12,141 bases of DNA, taken from contig WLCU01000012.1 in assembly GCA_009705165.1 (NCBI GenBank), positions 1 to 12,141 on the forward strand. The letters are read 5' to 3'. Numbering within the stretch: the first letter of the stretch is position 1; each line of letters opens with the position of its first letter. Source of the stretch: Actinomycetota bacterium (GTDB taxonomy: Bacteria; Actinomycetota; Actinomycetes; Nanopelagicales; Nanopelagicaceae). Below are positions 1 through 5,711 of the stretch, piece by piece. The notes below the pieces were generated by a model that saw nothing but the letters and a program-made list of their open reading frames with translations, had not been told where the DNA came from and did not search any database. The position numbers and the translations under genes are program-made.

Positions 1-335
1 ACCTCAATATCAAGGCCTGCAACAGCCTCTCTTAGAAACTCGGTCCGTCGTTCAAGGGGTTCAATAAGGGTGACATGTAGATCTGGGCGGGCTAAGGCGA
101 TAACTATTCCAGGAAGACCTGCTCCAGAACCGATATCAAAGACGATTGAGCCTTCTTTGAGCAGCGTTGTGACCGGCAGGCAGTTAAATATGTGGCGTTC
201 CCAGATGCGATCTGCCTCGCGAGGGCCGATTAACCCACGCTCAATTCCAGCGCTTTCCAGGAAAGCGGCATAGGCCTTAACCCGTTCGATATCAGGAAAA
301 TACCGTTCGATCAGGGTTTCACGTGAAACCTGCAT
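1..335 (-). CDS. rsmG: 16S rRNA (guanine-N7) methyltransferase RsmG, 5' part only
   Basis: RsmG uses S-adenosylmethionine to methylate N7 of a guanine in the 530 loop of 16S rRNA (G527 in E. coli). The window holds the first 111 codons; the rest lies beyond base 1. The class I methyltransferase motif I is clear as DIGSGAGLPG at residues 67-76, followed by the acidic residue of the next strand (LIEP, E92) and an RRTEFL segment typical of the family. The ATG at 335-333 directly abuts the jag stop codon (TAAATG, no gap). No Shine-Dalgarno sequence is visible, so translational coupling to jag is likely. Codons 2-7 also form a parS palindrome. In actinobacteria parA and parB usually follow rsmG, but they would be outside this window. 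Confidence 0.95.
   Translation of the reverse strand, partial: MQVSRETLIERYFPDIERVKAYAAFLESAGIERGLIGPREADRIWERHIFNCLPVTTLLKEGSIVFDIGSGAGLPGIVIALARPDLHVTLIEPLERRTEFLREAVAGLDIE
315..330. promoter_or_regulatory. parS: parS centromere site (ParB binding)
   Basis: The 16-base sequence GGTTTCACGTGAAACC is a perfect palindrome. It contains the 14-bp core GTTTCACGTGAAAC of the conserved bacterial parS consensus (TGTTTCACGTGAAACA in B. subtilis). It lies inside rsmG, from the last base of codon 2 to the end of codon 7. ParB would bind here, spread, and load condensin for origin segregation. The site is about 4 kb from the predicted unwinding region, which fits known origin-proximal parS placement. 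No second full match was noticed in the window. Confidence 0.9.
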
Positions 336-878
336 TTAAGCTGGATAGATAACAACGTAGCGGCTTGGGTCTTCCCCGTCAGATTCGCTACTTAGGCCAA
401 GCTCTTGGATCGTGTCATGGATAATTTTGCGCTCGAATGCATTCATTGGAGCTAGTTTGATTGAGTTTCCAGTGGTCTTAGCTTCCTCGGCCATCTCGTT
501 GGCAAGCTTGGTTAACTCCTTGCGGCGGTTGGCGCGGAAGTTATCGATATCAAGCATTAAACGTGAGCGATCACCTGTTGCTGTTTGAACTGCCAGGCGA
601 GTTAGCTCCTGAATCGCATCTAGGACCTCACCGTCGCGGCCAACTAGGTGGTTGAGCTTTCCACCAACAATTGCCAGTGAAGCTCGGTCGTTTTCAACAT
701 CAATATCGATGTCGCCATCTAGATCTGCAATATCCAGTAGCGCCTCTAGATAGTCAGCGGCAATATCGCCCTCTTCTTCTAGTTTAGCCACGCCTTTAAC
801 GGGCTTGGTTGCTGTTTCTGCCACAACTTCTACCTCTGCTACATCTTTTACTTCTTTAACAGCTTTTGTCTTTGCCAT
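336..878 (-). CDS. jag: KH-R3H RNA-binding protein Jag/KhpB
   Basis: A 180-residue RNA-binding protein of the Jag/KhpB/EloR family. In Firmicutes the family forms a complex with KhpA and affects cell elongation and division; its role in actinobacteria is less defined. Residues 1-35 are a low-complexity K/A/V/E stretch. Residues 38-110 form a KH domain with the GxxG loop at 80-83 (GRDG). Residues 112-178 form an R3H domain with the R-x3-H signature at R150 and H154, ending in the typical DPSRYVVI strand. The Jag_N domain of Firmicutes homologues is absent. The ATG at 878-876 has a good upstream AGGGAGAG. It lies 54 nt after yidC in the same transcript direction and abuts rsmG. Confidence 0.93.
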   Translation of the reverse strand: MAKTKAVKEVKDVAEVEVVAETATKPVKGVAKLEEEGDIAADYLEALLDIADLDGDIDIDVENDRASLAIVGGKLNHLVGRDGEVLDAIQELTRLAVQTATGDRSRLMLDIDNFRANRRKELTKLANEMAEEAKTTGNSIKLAPMNAFERKIIHDTIQELGLSSESDGEDPSRYVVIYPA

Positions 879-932
879 GTCGCTCTCCCTGTCGGGTTTG
901 TAGTGAATTAAACCTATTTGTACTGATTTGTC

Positions 933-1838
933 CTATTTCTTCTTTTTCTTCTTCTTTGGTTGGTTTCGTTGCCCTTTGATCTCTTCTTCGCTTTGGGCCA
1001 CATCTGTATCTGTTGCGCCTTCTACTTCCCCGTTTTTATGGGAGCGCTTTCGTTGTAGTTCTTCATAAGCAGGAGAACCGGGAGTTGGATTTCTTTTAAT
1101 GACATAGAACTGTTGTCCCCATGTCCATAAATTTGTTGTCGACCAGTAAATCAAAACTCCGATTGGAAAGTTAACTCCTGAGATTGCAAATATTAAAGGG
1201 AATGCATACAACATAATTTTTTGTTGTTGCAACATCATGTTGTTGCTTGAATCCATTTTTGGCATTCCCTTCATCATCAACTGACGTTGAGTGGTGAAAG
1301 TTGTTAATGACATAAATGCAATCAAAATAACGGTAACTAATTTTACAGTTGTGATATCTGAACCTAAAAATGTTTGAGAAATAGGTGCGCCAAAAAATTT
1401 AGCTTGGGCCGCACTTACAACATCATCTTGTGACAAGACTCCGTGTTTTACTGGAGGGTTCTTTCCAATTCCATTAAGAACAGTAAAGAGTGCAAAGAAA
1501 ATTGGCGCTTGGGCAAGGATTGGAAAACAAGATGCGAGGGGGTTTGTTTTGTGCTCTTTGTAGAGCTTCATCATCTCTTCAGATTGCTTTTGGCGATCGT
1601 CTTTGTACTTCTTTTGAATTTCCTTCATGTGTGGTTGTAATGCAGTTAAAGCTCGCTGGCTTTTGATTTGTTTAACAAAAAGTGGAATCAAAATCACGCG
1701 AATGATGATTACAAGACCGATGATTGCCAATGACCATGAGACACCACTGTCTGCACCGAATAGAGGTGAGAGTAAATCGTGAATAGTTACAATGACCCAA
1801 GAAACCGCTATATATAAGGGTTTTAAGATGCTATCCAT
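933..1838 (-). CDS. yidC: Membrane protein insertase YidC (Oxa1 family)
   Basis: YidC inserts and folds membrane proteins, alone or with SecYEG. The 301-residue protein has the five-helix plan of Gram-positive YidC: hydrophobic segments at about 5-25, 35-55, 103-122, 162-182 and 208-238. The positively charged groove residue is R47 in helix 2 (IIIRVILIPLF). The charged cytoplasmic coiled hairpin lies at about 56-98. No lipobox or cleavable signal is evident. The C-terminal tail (about 248-301) is highly charged and ends in seven lysines, resembling ribosome-binding tails of some YidC2/Oxa1 proteins. The start overlaps the end of yidD by 8 nt, with AGAAGG (minus strand, 1853-1848) as ribosome binding site. 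Confidence 0.96.
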   Translation of the reverse strand: MDSILKPLYIAVSWVIVTIHDLLSPLFGADSGVSWSLAIIGLVIIIRVILIPLFVKQIKSQRALTALQPHMKEIQKKYKDDRQKQSEEMMKLYKEHKTNPLASCFPILAQAPIFFALFTVLNGIGKNPPVKHGVLSQDDVVSAAQAKFFGAPISQTFLGSDITTVKLVTVILIAFMSLTTFTTQRQLMMKGMPKMDSSNNMMLQQQKIMLYAFPLIFAISGVNFPIGVLIYWSTTNLWTWGQQFYVIKRNPTPGSPAYEELQRKRSHKNGEVEGATDTDVAQSEEEIKGQRNQPKKKKKKK

Positions 1839-2064
1839 TAACAGTTACCTTCTCTTTCACAACTACATAATCGACTCCGCCATGTGACCATGGATTACAC
1901 CGCATTAAACGCCAAGCGCTCATTGCAATTCCTTTGATGCCATATGTTTCAATCGCGGTTACCGCGTAACTTGAACACGATGGGTAATACTTACAACGTG
2001 GACCAAAAGCAGGTGAGATCCATTTTTGGTAAAACTTTATTGGTGAAACAAGAATTTTCTTCAT
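1831..2064 (-). CDS. yidD: Membrane protein insertion efficiency factor YidD
   Basis: A 77-residue member of the YidD family (DUF37), a small membrane-associated protein that aids YidC-dependent insertion. The diagnostic pattern is complete: the amphipathic N-terminus (ILVSPIKFYQKWISP), the cysteine motif CKYYPSCSSYA (C24, C30), and the RCNPWSHGGVD block with C56. Its ATG overlaps the rnpA stop (ATGA, 4 nt) and its own stop overlaps the yidC start, so its translation is probably coupled to both. No strong Shine-Dalgarno sequence is visible ahead of it. Length is normal for the family. Confidence 0.95.
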   Translation of the reverse strand: MKKILVSPIKFYQKWISPAFGPRCKYYPSCSSYAVTAIETYGIKGIAMSAWRLMRCNPWSHGGVDYVVVKEKVTVNG

Positions 2065-2414
2065 TGTGTCGCCGCACGATCTTTACTTTTGCGAAGTAGG
2101 TTTGTAACAACGGTTGTAATTTCGCCGGAGCAGTCGGCGTTAGCTGACTTATTTAGCCCGCGGATAACCAACAGTGCCCCTTGAGGCAATGATGTGTAAT
2201 GATCACGAATGCAGTGACGGATTTTTCGAGCTAAACGGTGGCGAGCTACTGAACTTCCAACAGCTTTGCTAATAATTAATCCTGCGCGGGCAGGGCGATC
2301 AAACTCTGTGATGTATAGGTAGCCGACAAAGTTGGTCGATGAGTATCGAATTCCACTCTTTGTTGCGCGGGCGAAATCTCCGCTCTCTGTTAGACGTGCG
2401 CTTTTGGCAAGCAC
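2061..2414 (-). CDS. rnpA: Ribonuclease P protein component
   Basis: The protein cofactor of RNase P, which together with the rnpB RNA (not in this window) trims the 5' leader of precursor tRNAs. The 117-residue protein carries the family RNA-binding motif as ARHRLARKIRH at 57-67; the canonical RNR is RHR here, a variant I associate with actinobacteria. The start is a GTG at 2414-2412. The upstream sequence has only a weak AGG, but the position gives the expected N-terminus (LAKSARLTESGDFARATKSG). It lies 21 nt downstream of rpmH and overlaps yidD by 4 nt. The rpmH-rnpA pairing is nearly universal at bacterial origins. Confidence 0.95.
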   Translation of the reverse strand: MLAKSARLTESGDFARATKSGIRYSSTNFVGYLYITEFDRPARAGLIISKAVGSSVARHRLARKIRHCIRDHYTSLPQGALLVIRGLNKSANADCSGEITTVVTNLLRKSKDRAATQ

Positions 2415-2435
2415 GGTTGTCTTACCTGGAGATCC

Positions 2436-2573
2436 TTAAGCAGAAAGACGCGCGCGGCCTTTTGCACGACGAGCTGCAAGTACAGCGCGACCGGCACGTG
2501 TTGCCATACGGGCACGGAAACCATGCTTCTTGGCGCGACGACGAGTATTTGGTTGGAAGGTGCGCTTTGTCAT
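2436..2573 (-). CDS. rpmH: 50S ribosomal protein L34
   Basis: A 45-residue, strongly basic ribosomal protein of the large subunit, identified by translating the minus strand. It begins [20 protein letters not shown] and ends [12 protein letters not shown], which matches the L34 family along its whole length. The ATG is at 2573-2571 with AGGAG 8 nt upstream. It is the first gene of the leftward cluster, divergent from dnaA across 276 nt. Its GC-richer, arginine-rich coding reflects the protein's composition rather than transfer. Confidence 0.97.
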   Translation of the reverse strand: MTKRTFQPNTRRRAKKHGFRARMATRAGRAVLAARRAKGRARLSA

Positions 2574-2636
2574 GTCAAACTCCTAATTAATTGAAAATCT
2601 ACTGCGGGCCAGAAATACGGGGGAAGCAAGGAGGTA

Positions 2637-2666
2637 ACGGTAGAGGTCTGGGGATAAGCCGGTCAA
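2637..2666 (-). promoter_or_regulatory. Candidate promoter for rpmH-rnpA-yidD-yidC
   Basis: On the minus strand a -35-like TTGACC (2666-2661) is followed after 18 bp by TACCGT (2642-2637), which fits the loose TANNNT -10 of actinobacteria. A start near 2630 would give a leader of about 57 nt before rpmH. A one-mismatch DnaA box (2649-2657) falls in its spacer. Prediction by eye only. Confidence 0.45.
2649..2657 (-). promoter_or_regulatory. DnaA box, one mismatch
   Basis: The plus strand reads TGGGGATAA, one base from TGTGGATAA (complement of TTATCCACA). It lies between the -35 and -10 of the candidate rpmH promoter, so binding could affect the leftward operon. A weak site alone. Confidence 0.45.
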
Positions 2667-2699
2667 ACTCAGATGTTCCAGCCTTGTGCGGAGAATGGT

Positions 2700-2708
2700 T
2701 GTGGATAA
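2700..2708 (-). promoter_or_regulatory. DnaA box, perfect TTATCCACA
   Basis: The plus strand reads TGTGGATAA, an exact complement of the consensus high-affinity box. It ends 4 bp before the -35 of the candidate dnaA promoter, so it is well placed for autoregulation of dnaA. Confidence 0.85.
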
Positions 2709-2712
2709 CCAG

Positions 2713-2741
2713 TTGCTTTTTTTACCAAACCGCTCTACTTT
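2713..2741 (+). promoter_or_regulatory. Candidate dnaA promoter
   Basis: TTGCTT (2713-2718) is followed after 17 bp by TACTTT (2736-2741), a TANNNT-type -10. Transcription would start near 2748 and give a leader of about 100 nt. DnaA boxes flank it: a perfect one just upstream and a pair in the leader. Confidence 0.5.
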
Positions 2742-2813
2742 TACGCCCTCCTCCACAGGTTTCTACCTTTTGGAGGCTTTATAAGGGCTCAACCTGAGGT
2801 TTAGACCACAGGG

Positions 2814-2834
2814 TGTGGATAACCCTGTGGATAT
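2814..2834 (-). promoter_or_regulatory. Paired DnaA boxes in the dnaA leader
   Basis: Two boxes in the same orientation start 12 bp apart: TGTGGATAA at 2814-2822 (perfect) and TGTGGATAT at 2826-2834 (one mismatch). They end 15 nt before the dnaA start codon, next to its ribosome binding site. Bound DnaA here could block transcription elongation or contribute to origin assembly. Confidence 0.8.
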
Positions 2835-2849
2835 CAGAGAGGCGCCGAA

Positions 2850-4247
2850 ATGGCCGTTAAAGAGATCGAGTTAACCACTCTCTGGGAACGCGTAATTGAA
2901 GAAGTAGCTAAAGATGCACCTCAACACCGGGCCTTTTTGCAGTTAACCAAACCTCTTGGCTTGCTTCATAACAATGACCAAACAACTTTATTGGTTGCCG
3001 CTCCAAATCTTTTTGCAAAAGATGTTTTAGAGAGTCGTCTTCGCACAGTTGTGTGTGACGTTTTAACTCGCGAGCTTGGTGACAAAGTCAGCATCGCGGT
3101 AACAGTTGATGAATCTTTGGAATCCACCGAAGAACAAAATATTGAAGTTGATATTGAGTTTGTTGCACCAAAAACTGGAACAGGTCGGGATGACGCTCCT
3201 GCAAAAACTGCCGAGGTTTCACAACTTAACTCTCGATATATTTTTGAGACTTTTGTAATTGGCGCATCAAACCGTTTTGCTCACGCCGCAGCTGTAGCAG
3301 TTGCTGAAGCCCCAGCCAAGGCATACAACCCGTTATTTATTTATGGTGAATCTGGTCTTGGAAAAACACACTTACTACACGCAATTGGCGCATATGCCAA
3401 GGAACTTTATGGCAGCGTTCGAGTCCGATATGTATCTTCTGAAGAGTTTACTAATGACTTTATTAACTCAATTCGAGACGATAAAGCCACCGCTTTTCAA
3501 CGCCGATATCGTGATCTAGATGTATTGCTAGTTGATGACATTCAATTCTTAGAAAACAAAGAACGTACTCAGGAAGAGTTCTTCCACACTTTTAATACTT
3601 TATACAACGCCAACAAACAGATAGTTATTTCTAGCGACCGCCCGCCAAAACAACTGACAACTTTGGAAGATCGTTTACGTTCTCGTTTCGAGTGGGGATT
3701 AATTACAGACATCCAACCTCCAGAACTTGAAACCCGTATTGCAATTCTGCGCAAGAAAGCTGCGCAAGATAAATTAAATGCGCCAGATGATGTGTTGGAA
3801 TATATTGCAAGTAAAATTTCTACCAACATCCGCGAATTAGAAGGTGCTTTGATTCGTGTTACTGCTTTTGCCTCTTTAAATCGTCAAAGTGTTGATTTAT
3901 CTTTAGCTGAAATTGTTTTAAAGGATTTAATTCCAAATGAAAACAATCCAGAAATCACTGGCGCCACCATCATGGCTCAAACTGCCGCGTATTTTTCTCT
4001 GACAATTGATGATCTTTGTGGAACATCTAGGTCTCGGGTTTTAGTAAATGCCCGACAGATTGCTATGTACTTATGCCGCGAGTTAACCGAACTCTCGCTT
4101 CCAAAAATCGGCCAAACATTCGGGGGGCGTGACCACACAACGGTTATGCACGCCGATCGCAAGATCCGTCAACTGATGGCTGAGCGCCGTTCGATCTATA
4201 ACCAGGTCAACGAACTCACCACCAGAATTAAGCAACAAGCGCGTTAA
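2850..4247 (+). CDS. dnaA: Chromosomal replication initiator protein DnaA
   Basis: DnaA binds DnaA boxes at oriC, melts the adjacent duplex and recruits the replicative helicase. The 465-residue protein has all four domains. Domain I is at about 1-90, followed by a short acidic linker (about 90-125). The AAA+ domain III spans about 127-345, with Walker A GESGLGKT (166-173), Walker B LLVDD (226-230), sensor I ISSDRPP (260-266), the box VII arginine region LEDRLRSRF (272-280) and sensor II NIRELEG (326-332). The DNA-binding domain IV ends the protein with the signature [14 protein letters not shown] (426-439) and basic loop RSR (394-396). The linker is short compared with high-GC actinobacteria such as Streptomyces. 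ATG 2850 is supported by GAGAGG 7 nt upstream. Confidence 0.98.
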   Translation: MAVKEIELTTLWERVIEEVAKDAPQHRAFLQLTKPLGLLHNNDQTTLLVAAPNLFAKDVLESRLRTVVCDVLTRELGDKVSIAVTVDESLESTEEQNIEVDIEFVAPKTGTGRDDAPAKTAEVSQLNSRYIFETFVIGASNRFAHAAAVAVAEAPAKAYNPLFIYGESGLGKTHLLHAIGAYAKELYGSVRVRYVSSEEFTNDFINSIRDDKATAFQRRYRDLDVLLVDDIQFLENKERTQEEFFHTFNTLYNANKQIVISSDRPPKQLTTLEDRLRSRFEWGLITDIQPPELETRIAILRKKAAQDKLNAPDDVLEYIASKISTNIRELEGALIRVTAFASLNRQSVDLSLAEIVLKDLIPNENNPEITGATIMAQTAAYFSLTIDDLCGTSRSRVLVNARQIAMYLCRELTELSLPKIGQTFGGRDHTTVMHADRKIRQLMAERRSIYNQVNELTTRIKQQAR

Positions 4248-4295
4248 AAGCGCGATAAGTTCGAAATGTCCGCTTTGTCATTTTTTACCCCCAGT

Positions 4296-4346
4296 TGGGG
4301 ATAAGTTGTGGATAAGTGTGGAGATCTTGAGCTTTTGTGTGGATAG
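4296..4346 (-). promoter_or_regulatory. Left DnaA-box array of oriC
   Basis: Four sites share one orientation. TGGGGATAA is at 4296-4304 (one mismatch), TGTGGATAA at 4307-4315 (perfect), TGTGGAGAT at 4317-4325 (two mismatches, weak) and TGTGGATAG at 4338-4346 (one mismatch). Start-to-start distances are 11, 10 and 21 bp, which would place the sites on one face of the helix, as expected for cooperative DnaA filament growth. Confidence 0.78.
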
Positions 4347-4398
4347 CTAGCTGCGGTTGCGGTGAAGAGTAGGAAGGGTAAGGGTGTGAACATGGTTT

Positions 4399-4481
4399 TT
4401 GTGCACACCTTTTCCCGACTTATCAACACGGTTGTACAAGTAAAACGCCGCTGTGAACTGGGGTTTTTAGCTTTATGCACA
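4399..4481 (+). promoter_or_regulatory. Right DnaA-box array of oriC
   Basis: Three sites run in the opposite orientation to the left array. TTGTGCACA is at 4399-4407 (TTGT-type as in high-GC actinobacteria), TTATCAACA at 4420-4428 (one mismatch to TTATCCACA) and TTATGCACA at 4473-4481 (exact TTATNCACA). Start-to-start distances of 21 and 53 bp are close to two and five helical turns. The last box is nearest the AT-rich stretch and is the best anchor for strand opening. Confidence 0.75.
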
Positions 4482-4495
4482 CTAAAACTCTCTGG

Positions 4496-4531
4496 TTACT
4501 ACGACTACCTTTATATACATAGATCTAGATG
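4496..4531. other. Candidate DNA unwinding element with DnaA-trio-like repeat
   Basis: After the last box comes TTACTACGACTACCTTTA (4496-4513). Read in threes it is TTA-CTA-CGA-CTA-CCT-TTA, so four of six triplets fit the complement of the 3'-[G/A]A[T/A]-5' DnaA-trio described for B. subtilis and others. The following bases (TATATACATAGATCTAGA) are AT-rich and easily melted. Position, 14 nt beyond a box and just before dnaN, fits the model. The triplet match is imperfect, so the trio call is tentative. Confidence 0.5.
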
Positions 4532-4564
4532 TGAAACGAACCTTTCACTGAATTGGGGCAGAGC

Positions 4565-5695
4565 ATGAAATTTATAGTTGAGCAATCGGCGTTAGTTGAT
4601 GGCGTTAATTGGGTGTCCCGCTCTTTATCAACCCGACCAATTAAAACCGAACTACTAGGAATCGTGATTGATGCAACCGGTGATCAGGTATATCTCTCTG
4701 CCTCTGATTTAGAAACTGCAAGCAAAGCTCACTTCGCTGCGGAAATAAAAGAAGCGGGCAAAGTTTTGGTTCCTGGAAAACTTCTAGCTGAAATCTCCCG
4801 ATCTCTACCTAACAAACCAATAACTTTTGCACTAGATGGTTCACGAGTACTTGTAACAAGCGGAAACGCTAAATTTACTCTTCCAACACTTTCAGTGGAT
4901 GAATACCCAAACTTACCGGAACTTCCAGACACAACCGGAACAATTTCTAGCGACGTTTTTGCAACCGCAGTTTCACAAGTAGCTATTGCCGCCGGACGTG
5001 ATGATTCACTACCAACCCTCACTGGAGTCCACGTAGAAATAAATGAAGAAACCGTCACTTTTGCTGCAACAGATCGATACCGTCTAGCAGTTCGCGAAAT
5101 TCAATGGGAACCAACAACCCCGAATGTTTCTACTAGTGCATTACTACGAGCACGAACTATTGCAGATGCAGCGAAATCTTTAACTGGAACTAAAACAGTT
5201 TCAATCTCTTTTGCTCCATCATCTAGCAATGATCGTTTAGCGGGTTTTGCCGGCGACGGAAAAACAATGACCTCGCGCATGTTGGACGGAACATTTCCCC
5301 CATATCGTCACTTACTCCCACAAGAGATCACATCAACAGCGTTAATTGAAGTAGCAACATTTTTAGATTCAGTTCGACGCGTTGCGCTTGTAACAGATAA
5401 AACAGTTCCACTACGCCTTGATTTCAACAACAACACATTATCTCTAGAGGCAGGTGCAGGAGAAGAAGCGCAGGCAACTGAAGCAATTGAGATCCTATTA
5501 ACCGGCGAACCAATTTCAATTGCATTTAACCCTGTTTTCCTAGCTGATGGATTAACCGCAGTGGGAACTAAATTTGTACAAATCTCATTTACAGGTGCAA
5601 ATAAGCCAGCGATTTTGATGGGCAAGAGCGATAAAGACGGTGCGCTTATCGAGAACTATCGCTACCTATTAATGCCAATGCGTTACGCCTCTTAA
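4565..5695 (+). CDS. dnaN: DNA polymerase III beta subunit (sliding clamp)
   Basis: The beta clamp forms a ring-shaped dimer around DNA and tethers the replicative polymerase and repair proteins. With the ATG at 4565 the product has 376 residues, a normal clamp length, beginning MKFIVEQSALVDGVNWVSRS. The three similar domains fall at about 1-120, 121-245 and 246-376. Family hallmarks include GRDDSLPTLTGVHVE, ATDRYRLAVRE in domain II and the near-C-terminal LLMPMR. A purine-rich GGGGCAGAG lies just ahead of the ATG. An in-frame TTG at 4553 would add only four residues and is less likely. It is 16 nt upstream of recF and follows oriC directly. Confidence 0.97.
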   Translation: MKFIVEQSALVDGVNWVSRSLSTRPIKTELLGIVIDATGDQVYLSASDLETASKAHFAAEIKEAGKVLVPGKLLAEISRSLPNKPITFALDGSRVLVTSGNAKFTLPTLSVDEYPNLPELPDTTGTISSDVFATAVSQVAIAAGRDDSLPTLTGVHVEINEETVTFAATDRYRLAVREIQWEPTTPNVSTSALLRARTIADAAKSLTGTKTVSISFAPSSSNDRLAGFAGDGKTMTSRMLDGTFPPYRHLLPQEITSTALIEVATFLDSVRRVALVTDKTVPLRLDFNNNTLSLEAGAGEEAQATEAIEILLTGEPISIAFNPVFLADGLTAVGTKFVQISFTGANKPAILMGKSDKDGALIENYRYLLMPMRYAS

Positions 5696-5711
5696 TTTAT
5701 CGGCCCAACCC

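Larger units (their letters stand above)
2574..2849. other. rpmH-dnaA divergent intergenic region with DnaA boxes
   Basis: This 276-nt non-coding gap separates the two divergent gene sets. It holds candidate promoters in both directions and four DnaA-box matches, all reading TGTGGATAA-like on the plus strand (boxes on the minus strand). The ribosome binding site GAGAGG (2836-2842) precedes dnaA. Apart from a short T-run at 2717-2723 it has no strong AT-rich unwinding element. I therefore read it as regulatory or an accessory origin half rather than the main melting site. Confidence 0.75.
4248..4564. other. oriC: Predicted core oriC (dnaA-dnaN intergenic region)
   Basis: This 317-nt gene-free interval has the features of a bacterial unwinding region. 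Four minus-oriented DnaA boxes or near-boxes lie at 4296-4346, three plus-oriented ones at 4399-4481, and an AT-rich stretch with trinucleotide repeats at 4496-4531, beside dnaN. Location between dnaA and dnaN is the usual oriC position in actinobacteria. A small CCCCA-GT-TGGGG dyad (4289-4300) overlaps the first box. Any dnaN promoter must also lie here, but I see no convincing -35/-10 pair. Confidence 0.88.

Noticed and set aside
2339..2590. Plus-strand open frame of 83 codons across rnpA and rpmH
   Set aside because: It is antisense to the clearly identified rpmH and 5' rnpA, resembles no known family, and reflects their arginine-rich codons.
2749..2757. TCCTCCACA as a DnaA box
   Set aside because: Two mismatches in the T-rich half and opposite orientation to its neighbours; too weak alone.
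4239..4254. GCGC hairpin at the dnaA stop codon as a terminator
   Set aside because: Only a 4-bp stem, and no T-run directly follows; the T-run at 4280 is too far away.
4244..4480. Minus-strand open frame of 78 codons in oriC
   Set aside because: Composition-driven translation of the origin region with no recognisable domain or start signal.
4530..4536. TGTGAAACG as a second parS
   Set aside because: Only the right half of the palindrome is present; the left half does not match.
4553..4564. TTG start for dnaN
   Set aside because: ATG 4565 gives the conserved MKF start, a 376-residue clamp and a suitable upstream purine tract.
4362..4568. Open frame of 68 codons across the dnaA-dnaN interval
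   Set aside because: It runs through the DnaA boxes and AT-rich element and overlaps the dnaN start; no ribosome binding site or family resemblance.
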